Under the pieces are notes generated by a model that ran no database searches, was not told where the DNA came from, and saw only the letters and a program-made list of their open reading frames with translations. A program made the translations under genes and the position numbers. A stretch of DNA of 15,312 nt from Candidatus Woesearchaeota archaeon CG11_big_fil_rev_8_21_14_0_20_43_8 (GTDB taxonomy: Archaea > Nanobdellota > Nanobdellia > Woesearchaeales > CG08-08-20-14). Below are positions 7,190 through 12,852 of this stretch, one piece after another. The stretch's first letter is position 1. Every line of letters starts with the position of its first letter. The stretch lies in NCBI GenBank assembly GCA_002762705.1, contig PCVE01000031.1, positions 1 to 15,312 of the forward strand. Reading direction: 5' to 3'.

Positions 7190-8151
7190 GCCTTGCAAAG
7201 ACCAAATTGGGAAAGCAATGCCTGGATCTGCAGGAACTCATCGCTTCCTTCGACCATCCGAAATTCGATCTCGCCGCATTTGTCTATCAGACGCATCTTT
7301 TCCCTATCATTGATATCAAGTTTCATTGTCTCTCGCTGGATCTGCTTGATAAGATCCACGCCAGAGAGCCCATAATTGAGCATTATCTTCAGGGTCTTTT
7401 TTCTCGCCTCTTCAAAATCGCCACGGACAGCGAGCGAAAGAGCCTCTGCTATCTCTTTTGGCTTAGCGATAGATGCCATCGAGAACACATTATCTTCTGT
7501 GATTGTCTTTCCAAGCGCAGCGCAGCTCTGAAGGATATTCTCGACTCTTCTGCAATCACCAGAAGATGCTTCAAAAATGGCGTCTTTCACAGTATCTGAG
7601 ACGATCAGGCTCTCTCTTTCTATGATTACATCGATTATAGAAAAAATATGATCCTTCGCAAGCGGCTTGAATTTGAACACAGCGCATCGTGACTGGATTG
7701 GATCTATTATCTTGCTTGAATAATTGCAGGAAAGGATGAATCTACAGGTCTTGGTATAATTCTCCATGGTCCTTCTAAGAGCATGCTGAGCGTCTTTTGT
7801 CAAGGCATCGCATTCGTCGAGATAGATTATCTTGAATGGGAAATCGCCAAGCGTCCTTGTCCTTGCGAAATCTTTAACTTTATTCCTGACAACGTCGATC
7901 CCTCTTTCATCTGATGCATTGAGTTCTAAGAAATTGCTTCTCCATGAATCTTTGAAAAACTCATTCGCGACAACGAGAGCAGTTGTGGTCTTGCCTATAC
8001 CTGCTGGTCCGGCAAACAGAAGGTGTGGCATATTTTTTGTCTGAACAAATGCTTTTATCTTGTCGATTATATCTTCTTGACCTTTTATCTCATCAAATGT
8101 CCTTGGTCTGTATTTTTCTGTCCAGATAGCATGCATACCTTGTTCATTCAT
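7186..8151 (-). CDS. rfcS: Replication factor C small subunit (clamp loader)
   Basis: RfcS forms, with RfcL, the ATPase complex that opens PCNA and loads it on primed DNA. The 321-aa sequence begins with W-T-E-K-Y-R-P (10-16), the usual RFC opening. The AAA+ motifs follow: Walker A G48-P-A-G-I-G-K-T-T, Walker B L-D-E-C-D (111-115), the S-R-C arginine-finger motif at 154-156 and G-D-C-R-R near 198-202. A helical collar domain fills about 230-320. Length is typical. Walker B reads DECD where most archaeal RfcS have DEAD. The ATG at 8149-8151 is fixed by a strong AGGAGG at 8160-8165, 8 nt upstream. The TGA stop overlaps the start of the downstream coiled-coil gene. RfcL is not in the window. Confidence 0.97.
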   Translation of the reverse strand: MNEQGMHAIWTEKYRPRTFDEIKGQEDIIDKIKAFVQTKNMPHLLFAGPAGIGKTTTALVVANEFFKDSWRSNFLELNASDERGIDVVRNKVKDFARTRTLGDFPFKIIYLDECDALTKDAQHALRRTMENYTKTCRFILSCNYSSKIIDPIQSRCAVFKFKPLAKDHIFSIIDVIIERESLIVSDTVKDAIFEASSGDCRRVENILQSCAALGKTITEDNVFSMASIAKPKEIAEALSLAVRGDFEEARKKTLKIMLNYGLSGVDLIKQIQRETMKLDINDREKMRLIDKCGEIEFRMVEGSDEFLQIQALLSQFGLCKA

Positions 8152-8207
8152 CTGTTTTCCCTCCTAAATCTTCCCTTATAGCCCATTATGTGTGATAGAA
8201 TTAGCTC

Positions 8208-8217
8208 ATTTATAAAT
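8208..8217 (-). promoter_or_regulatory. TATA box for rfcS
   Basis: ATTTATAAAT is a perfect palindrome. On the - strand it predicts initiation near 8187 and a leader of about 35 nt containing the AGGAGG ribosome site (8160-8165). It lies just downstream of the stop of the TIM-barrel gene, so rfcS and the coiled-coil gene probably have their own promoter even if some read-through occurs. Confidence 0.55.
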
Positions 8218-8221
8218 GTAA

Positions 8222-8980
8222 TTATAGATTGTTTTTATCAAGAAGCCTTCTCAAAAATAAGAGCTCTTTTCTAGCAGGTCTTTCGATATGTTGAGTCTCG
8301 AAGGTATATCTCCCATCCTTAGGAAGCAACCCAACAAGCCTTCCATAGTCTATATCTCCCATGCCAAGGCACAGATGGTCATCAACACCGCTTGTGGCTG
8401 TGGTGTCTGAGATATGAAAATAAGTCGGTCCAAGATCGATGAAATCTCTGATCATATGATAAGGATCCTGACCAGTGGCGCATGCATGGACAAATGCATG
8501 GCTCACATCAAAACAGAACTTCATGCCCGTCTCATCCATGATCTTCCTGATATTATCTGGGTCTCTACCCATCAATAGGAAACCGCATCCAATATGAGGC
8601 ATATTCTCGATATGCAAGCGCGGATCGAAATTCTCTTTCAAGAACGAGATCGAGCTTTCGATTGTGCACCTATCATTCGCTATCAGACCTGGATGGACGA
8701 CAATCACATCTGAAGAGAGCCTGTCTGCGGCATCTTTGCAGCATTCCAGCGCTTTCTTGTTCAATCCGGCTAGTTTTGGATCAGCTGGATTTGTACCAAA
8801 GACACCATGCGCCATATGGATCGTGAATGGAAGGGATAGGCTTTGTTGGATCTTTTCAAGTGGTGTCAAATCCTGCTCTGGTCTTATAAGTACTTCTACA
8901 AAATCCACTGCATCACGCATCTTGCGAAGATAGGCCAGATTTTCCGAATTAAGATATATCTTGATGCCTAATTCTGCCAT
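8222..8980 (-). CDS. Endonuclease IV-like TIM-barrel protein (AP endonuclease family 2)
   Basis: This 252-aa protein belongs to the AP endonuclease 2 / xylose isomerase-like TIM-barrel superfamily. The residues that bind three zinc ions in endonuclease IV appear present in order: H58 (in H-G-x4-N-x-A-D-P), H96 (V-V-H-P-G), E125 (I-E-N), D158 and H161 (F-D-V-S-H-A), H189 (H-I-S-D), D200-x-H202 followed by L-G-M-G, and E228 (F-E-T). The D-x-H-x3-G-x-G element favours an EndoIV-type abasic-site nuclease over sugar isomerases, which use fewer metal ligands. It is shorter than typical EndoIV (about 280 aa), so an isomerase/epimerase relative remains possible. I chose ATG 8980 over an upstream in-frame TTG (8989) because a TATA box lies about 26 bp before it, implying a leaderless mRNA. 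Confidence 0.85.
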   Translation of the reverse strand: MAELGIKIYLNSENLAYLRKMRDAVDFVEVLIRPEQDLTPLEKIQQSLSLPFTIHMAHGVFGTNPADPKLAGLNKKALECCKDAADRLSSDVIVVHPGLIANDRCTIESSISFLKENFDPRLHIENMPHIGCGFLLMGRDPDNIRKIMDETGMKFCFDVSHAFVHACATGQDPYHMIRDFIDLGPTYFHISDTTATSGVDDHLCLGMGDIDYGRLVGLLPKDGRYTFETQHIERPARKELLFLRRLLDKNNL

Positions 8981-9002
8981 AAAGAACAAAGATCAAAAGA
9001 AA

Positions 9003-9010
9003 AATATAAA
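9003..9010 (-). promoter_or_regulatory. TATA box, leaderless promoter of the EndoIV-like gene
   Basis: TTTATATT on the - strand is centred about 26 bp before the ATG at 8980, the standard archaeal TATA-to-initiation distance. No Shine-Dalgarno lies between them (the spacer is T-rich), so the mRNA probably starts at or next to the ATG. The box lies 3 bp beyond the PRC-barrel stop codon. Confidence 0.6.
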
Positions 9011-9013
9011 TCT

Positions 9014-9277
9014 TTAGATAATATCTTCTTCAGCGATAACAACGAAATCCCCCACAGCGATGACTGAGCTGTATGGCACAAGTATATTTCCGCTTTTGTC
9101 CTTCTCTAGCTCAAGCTTCTCGATGTACATCGTAGGGTTCTTCACGAGCAGGTGGATAAGTTCTCCTGAACGTGTCTCAAAGATAATGTCTCCTACTTCG
9201 CCGAACTTTTTTCCAGTTTTACTCACAACAGTCTTTCCAATGAGCAATTTTGAATGATTTCTTTCTTCATCTTCCAT
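9014..9277 (-). CDS. Stand-alone PRC-barrel protein
   Basis: The 87-aa protein is a single PRC-barrel domain: L-I-G-K-x-V-V-S-x-x-G-x-K-F-G-E-V-G-D-I at residues 12-31, a strand with E-L-I-H-L-L-V near 39-45, and I-L-V-P-Y-S-S-V-I-A-V-G-D at about 65-77. PRC barrels are small beta barrels that bind partner proteins or RNA. In haloarchaea, short PRC proteins (CdpB) take part in FtsZ-based division, and RimM carries the same fold in ribosome assembly. Which applies here cannot be told. The start has a good GGAGAG about 8 nt upstream (near 9285-9290). A short acidic tail (A-E-E-D-I-I) ends it. It is divergent from the two-helix membrane gene. Confidence 0.9.
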   Translation of the reverse strand: MEDEERNHSKLLIGKTVVSKTGKKFGEVGDIIFETRSGELIHLLVKNPTMYIEKLELEKDKSGNILVPYSSVIAVGDFVVIAEEDII

Positions 9278-9341
9278 GAAAATCTCTCCTTTAGGTCTAT
9301 ATCATTGACTACTACGACTAAATTCGATTAAGGGCATTTGG

Positions 9342-9349
9342 TATTTAAA
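9342..9349 (-). promoter_or_regulatory. TATA/BRE for the PRC-barrel gene
   Basis: On the - strand TTTAAATA is preceded by CGAAAAAA, a good BRE. Initiation near 9320 would give a leader of about 42 nt with the GGAGAG ribosome site. It is back to back with the + strand TATA box at 9375-9382; box centres are only about 33 bp apart, so the two promoters may interfere or share regulation. Confidence 0.6.
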
Positions 9350-9374
9350 TTTTTTCGTTGATTTGGCATAATTA

Positions 9375-9382
9375 TTTAAATA
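9375..9382 (+). promoter_or_regulatory. TATA box for the two-helix membrane protein
   Basis: TTTAAATA at 9375-9382 is centred about 25 bp before ATG 9403, consistent with a leaderless or near-leaderless mRNA. AAAGGAT directly before the ATG (9394-9400) is a weak ribosome-site match that would only be used on a longer transcript. Confidence 0.55.
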
Positions 9383-9402
9383 TCCTTGACTCGAAAGGAT
9401 GT

Positions 9403-9714
9403 ATGATAAGACCAAATCCGATGCCGGATTCATTCATGCTTGTCGGAATGATTGGACTTTTGATAAGCTTTATCCTCACGTATTATGGATCGATAGATGT
9501 GACATATGGAGTCACATTAGGTCTTTTTTTTGGGATAATGCTATTGTCTTCTTTGATTTCTATCAGGCCTGAATTGCCAAAAAAGATATCAACTCTGAGA
9601 TATAAGGCTGCGACTGATGCTATCGCCTGTGAAGTGCCTATGCCAGTGAAAACAATGAAAAAAGCGCAAAAGACGCAATCAAAGAAGAAAATCATCACCA
9701 ATAGGCGTGTCTGA
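9403..9714 (+). CDS. Small two-helix membrane protein with basic C-terminal tail
   Basis: The 103-aa product has two hydrophobic helices, at about residues 11-28 and 34-53, separated by a short polar turn (Y-Y-G-S-I-D-V-T). The C-terminal half is basic, ending with many Lys and Arg (about residues 84-102). By the positive-inside rule both termini probably lie in the cytoplasm, with the tail available to bind nucleic acid or protein. I do not recognise a family. ATG 9403 is preferred to an in-frame TTG at 9358 because a TATA box lies between them, about 25 bp before the ATG. It is divergent from the PRC-barrel gene and 42 bp upstream of the surface protein, which has its own TATA box. Confidence 0.8.
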   Translation: MIRPNPMPDSFMLVGMIGLLISFILTYYGSIDVTYGVTLGLFFGIMLLSSLISIRPELPKKISTLRYKAATDAIACEVPMPVKTMKKAQKTQSKKKIITNRRV

Positions 9715-9725
9715 CACGGTTAAAC

Positions 9726-9733
9726 TTATATAT
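9726..9733 (+). promoter_or_regulatory. TATA box, leaderless promoter of the surface protein gene
   Basis: TTATATAT is centred about 27 bp before ATG 9757, and no Shine-Dalgarno is present before that ATG. This is the clearest leaderless arrangement on the + strand of this window. Confidence 0.65.
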
Positions 9734-9756
9734 GCTTATTCTTAATTAGTGATTAT

Positions 9757-11775
9757 ATGAACAATACACATCGATCATGCATCCTATTGACGGTCTTTCT
9801 TGTGGCCATCATGTTTTTTGGATGCGATGATGGAGACAAAAAAAAAGATCAGGATGCGAGTAATGATACTGCCTTCACCTTTGTTGGGAATGGCGCCAAA
9901 GAAGGAAAATTCTATTTCTTCAAGAACAGAGACATAAATAGTGTCGAAATCTATTTTTATGAACCATTCTATTTTTCTCCAAAAGTTCAAAATGTCAATC
10001 CCGGCGTGGATTATAATATCACTGATGTATCCAGTTGGGGTTTTAAAATCATACTTTCTGGTGGTGGTTTTTGGAAAGATATGCAGTTCAATGTGACTGG
10101 TATTCTTGCAGATGGCAGGGAATTCTGCTATGAAGACGATCATGGACAAGACCCCGAGAGGGGGAGCAAGGTCTATACCCTTGCGGGTATTTTTCAAGAT
10201 ATATGTCTAAAAGACAATGTCACACATATAGAAGAGCAATATTGCCAGAACAATACTCTTGTTTCAAAAGTGATGTTATGTGATAAGACTTGTTATTCTG
10301 ATGGTGGACCAGCAGTATGCGCTAACGGTACAAATGTTGAGCAGGATTGCATAGATCCAACTTCGGGTGTAAATTATTATGAGAAAAATCATGTGATGTA
10401 TAACGGTGTCAGATATGATGATTATTGCATCGGGCAGATACACGGCACCAATAAAGAGCTCACAGAATATACATGTTCAAAAAAAGATCTGGACCAAGAA
10501 AATCAATTTTGCGCGCTTGGATGTGTCAATGGAAAGTGTCTTCAGAATTCTGATTTCATCGTCCCCCAGATCACTTTTGGCGCATTAACGGATGCTAATA
10601 AAACAGGAGAATATGTGACTTTCAGACTTTTTGCGACTGATGATATAGGTCTTTATGATCTGATCTTATATGAGCAGAATTCGACAAGGAAATGGATCTT
10701 GACATATCATGAATGTGAGAATAAAAAAACATGCAATATGACCCTCAAAATGACTAATCATGATACTGGATTATATATCTATGAAGCGATAGCAAGGAAT
10801 TTCTATAATAACACAGCCTATCGTAATATCACATTGAATTTTTCCAGTGATGTATCTGGTCCTGTTATCAAGATGACAGTCAATCCAGTACGTCTGAATA
10901 TATCGAATTTCACATACATCAGCATCAACGTGACCGATAACAAAGGGATAAAATATCTCACTTTGGTGAAGCAGCCGATAAATTCACCGGGGATCCTTCT
11001 ATCTGCTGAAGATTGCAAAGAAAAAACCACATGCTTTAGGCGATTCAAGCTTGGGATGAATGCTTCTGGATTCTACAATCTGATAGTCAATGCGGTCGAT
11101 ACCGACCAGAATAGCGCATCTTTGACACGTGCGATCGAAGTCCACAACGTGAATGAGACTTTTGATATCTGGAGCCCAAACGTCACATTCAGTATCGACA
11201 AGAACGACACGTATGCTGGATATTATATCACTGTCAATTACAAAGTCGTCGATGACCAGCAGCTTGGCGCTATAGGATTCTACAAGAAAACCCGAAATAA
11301 CAGATGGGAGTACGTGAGCGGACTTAATTGCGGAAACAAAACTTCCTGCACTGGTGAATTCATCTACAAAAACAAAGATACTGGAAAAGTGATTTATATG
11401 GTGAATGCGACTGATTCATATGGCAATTACGAATTCAAGCAAAAGACAGTTGACTATAAGCCCGAGCTTAATGTCACGATTGGTGATATCACTGCTCCTG
11501 AGATCGCTTTGATCTCTTCTGTATATCCACAAGGGCTGATCAACAAGACATTGATAGAATATTCCGCTACTGATGTGAATGCCATAACATACATGAACCT
11601 GTATGAAGAGATTAGCGGTGAATTCAAGCTACAGAGGACAAAATTCTGCAGAAAAGAGACGACTTGCCAGGCTGAACTGCTGCATGAACCGGTCACGACA
11701 AACAGTACATTCTTAGTCATCGCAGTGGATATATATGGAAACAAAGGCGAACTCAAGAAAGTGATTTTTCCGTGA
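9757..11775 (+). CDS. Secreted, probably lipid-anchored surface protein with Cys-rich module and four Ig-like repeats
   Basis: The 672-aa protein starts with a signal peptide: residues 1-22, hydrophobic core L-L-T-V-F-L-V-A-I-M-F-F. It ends in a lipobox-like F-F-G-C23, followed by an Asp/Lys-rich tether, so Cys23 may carry lipid. Residues 40-148 are a beta-rich region of unknown type. Residues 150-261 hold eleven cysteines, including Y-Y-E-K, D-D-Y-C, L-T-E-Y-x-C and C-x3-G-C-x-N-G-K-C, resembling modules in other DPANN extracellular proteins. Residues 269-672 are four Ig/cadherin-like repeats, each with one C-x5-C pair (C320/326, C420/426, C525/531, C631/637). I count 23 N-x-S/T sequons, as expected of a heavily N-glycosylated archaeal surface protein. 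No C-terminal membrane anchor is present. Binding or adhesion is likely; the ligand is unknown. Confidence 0.88.
   Translation: MNNTHRSCILLTVFLVAIMFFGCDDGDKKKDQDASNDTAFTFVGNGAKEGKFYFFKNRDINSVEIYFYEPFYFSPKVQNVNPGVDYNITDVSSWGFKIILSGGGFWKDMQFNVTGILADGREFCYEDDHGQDPERGSKVYTLAGIFQDICLKDNVTHIEEQYCQNNTLVSKVMLCDKTCYSDGGPAVCANGTNVEQDCIDPTSGVNYYEKNHVMYNGVRYDDYCIGQIHGTNKELTEYTCSKKDLDQENQFCALGCVNGKCLQNSDFIVPQITFGALTDANKTGEYVTFRLFATDDIGLYDLILYEQNSTRKWILTYHECENKKTCNMTLKMTNHDTGLYIYEAIARNFYNNTAYRNITLNFSSDVSGPVIKMTVNPVRLNISNFTYISINVTDNKGIKYLTLVKQPINSPGILLSAEDCKEKTTCFRRFKLGMNASGFYNLIVNAVDTDQNSASLTRAIEVHNVNETFDIWSPNVTFSIDKNDTYAGYYITVNYKVVDDQQLGAIGFYKKTRNNRWEYVSGLNCGNKTSCTGEFIYKNKDTGKVIYMVNATDSYGNYEFKQKTVDYKPELNVTIGDITAPEIALISSVYPQGLINKTLIEYSATDVNAITYMNLYEEISGEFKLQRTKFCRKETTCQAELLHEPVTTNSTFLVIAVDIYGNKGELKKVIFP
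10204..10542 (+). other. Cys-rich extracellular module (residues 150-262)
   Basis: Cysteines at residues 150, 163, 175, 179, 188, 198, 224, 240, 252, 256 and 261. A first half (C163, C175, C179, C188) has the form C-x11-C-x3-C-x8-C. A second half contains N-Y-Y-E-K, Y-D-D-Y-C, L-T-E-Y-T-C and C-x3-C-V-N-G-K-C. The disulfide density suggests a rigid stalk or binding domain outside the cell. Confidence 0.65.
10561..11772 (+). repeat. Four Ig-like repeats with conserved C-x5-C
   Basis: Repeats begin near residues 269, 368, 473 and 580, about 100-106 residues apart. Each opens with a Pro and a hydrophobic strand, has a D-x-x-x-[LI]-x-x-[LI]-x-[LFY]-[YV] strand, then C-x3-[KT]-[TS]-C, then a strand ending in A-x-D/N-x-Y/F-x-N or similar. 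The pair probably forms one disulfide per repeat. The copies are strongly diverged. Confidence 0.75.
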
Positions 11776-11787
11776 TCAGCAGGATGG

Positions 11788-11813
11788 AAAAAAAGATTGA
11801 TAAAAAATAAAAA
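11788..11813 (-). terminator. Oligo-T terminator for GAPDH
   Basis: On the - strand this stretch reads as runs of five, six and seven T (11809-11813, 11802-11807, 11788-11794) directly after the GAPDH stop. Archaeal transcription typically ends at such T-runs without a hairpin. The converging surface protein gene has only a T5 run just before its own stop and no obvious terminator. Confidence 0.55.
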
Positions 11814-11818
11814 TATTA

Positions 11819-12814
11819 TCAAAGCATTCTCAGAAACAGATCGACTACACGTGCGCTGTATCCGATCTCATTGTCATACCAAGACACGATCTTGACAAAA
11901 TTTCCGTCCATGACCTTTGTCATCTTCGCATCAAATACGCTTGAATGTGTGTCTCCGATAATGTCTGTGCTTACTAGAGGATCTTCACTATACCTAAGGA
12001 TACCTTTCATGTGATTCTCTGCAGCATGTTTTATCGCGCCATTGATCTCTTCTGCGCTCACTCCACGTCCAAGTTCGCAGACAAGATCGACGACTGATCC
12101 ATCGGGTGTAGGGACTCTCATAGATATCCCATCAAGCCTTCCATTCAGCTCTGGAAGAACTTTGCCTACAGCAAGCGCTGCTCCTGTTGTCGTAGGTATT
12201 ATATTCAAAGCCGCCGCCCGTGCTCTTCTTAGATCTGAATGAGGCAGATCAAGTATCCTCTGGTCGTTCGTGTATGAATGCACAGTCGTCATGAAACCCC
12301 TCTTGACACCGAAACTGTCGTGGAGGACCTTGACTACAGGCGCAAGGCAATTTGTAGTGCATGACGCATTGCTGATCACATGATCTTCATCTTTGTTGTA
12401 ATCTCCATCATTCACACCGAGGACGATGGTCTTGATACCATCCCCTTTCCCTGGCGCAGAGATGATGACTTTTTTCGCTCCTGCTGTCAGGTGCTTCGAC
12501 GCTGCTTCCTTTGTGCGGAAGAAACCAGTGCTCTCGAGGACAACTTCGACACCGAGCTCTCCCCATGGAAGCTTCTCTGGATCCCGTTCAGCAAACACTT
12601 TGACTCTTTTTCCGTCGACAATCATATTGCCATCATCAAAACTGACTTCTCCCTTGAATTTTCCATGCACAGAATCTCCCTTCAGGAGATGAGCCAGGGT
12701 CTTGTTGTCAGTCAGATCATTTATTGCGACGATCTCGATCTCTGGGATACTATGCGCAAGACGGAACACATTTCGTCCAATCCGTCCAAAACCATTGATT
12801 GCTACTTTTACCAT
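11819..12814 (-). CDS. gap: Glyceraldehyde-3-phosphate dehydrogenase, class I (bacterial type)
   Basis: The enzyme interconverts glyceraldehyde 3-phosphate and 1,3-bisphosphoglycerate with NAD(P) in the cytoplasm. The 331-aa sequence is class I: N-G-F-G-R-I-G-R at 7-14, catalytic C152 in S-C-T-T-N-C, H179 in T-V-H-S-Y-T-N-D-Q, and W-Y-D-N-E-x-G-Y at 312-319. D33 after the second Rossmann strand and L190-P191 (where NADP-using chloroplast enzymes have Ala-Ser) indicate NAD preference. Most archaea use the distant class II enzyme, so this gene was probably acquired from bacteria in the lineage. The start is set by GAGGT at 12821-12825, 6 nt before the ATG. It lies 38 bp after PEP synthase and may be co-transcribed, with an extra TATA-like box in the gap. 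Confidence 0.97.
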   Translation of the reverse strand: MVKVAINGFGRIGRNVFRLAHSIPEIEIVAINDLTDNKTLAHLLKGDSVHGKFKGEVSFDDGNMIVDGKRVKVFAERDPEKLPWGELGVEVVLESTGFFRTKEAASKHLTAGAKKVIISAPGKGDGIKTIVLGVNDGDYNKDEDHVISNASCTTNCLAPVVKVLHDSFGVKRGFMTTVHSYTNDQRILDLPHSDLRRARAAALNIIPTTTGAALAVGKVLPELNGRLDGISMRVPTPDGSVVDLVCELGRGVSAEEINGAIKHAAENHMKGILRYSEDPLVSTDIIGDTHSSVFDAKMTKVMDGNFVKIVSWYDNEIGYSARVVDLFLRML

Positions 12815-12835
12815 TCTAACACCTCATCTATCTTG

Positions 12836-12843
12836 AAATATAC
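12836..12843 (-). promoter_or_regulatory. TATA-like box between PEP synthase and GAPDH
   Basis: GTATATTT on the - strand is centred about 26 bp before the GAPDH ATG. A transcript from it would be leaderless and omit the GAGGT ribosome site at 12821-12825, whereas a transcript from upstream would use that site. Two modes of GAPDH expression are possible. Confidence 0.4.
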
Positions 12844-12852
12844 AATAAGTCA

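Noticed and set aside
7168..7599. 143-codon + strand open frame over the rfcS/coiled-coil junction
   Set aside because: Antisense to both genes with no initiation signal; explained as a shadow.
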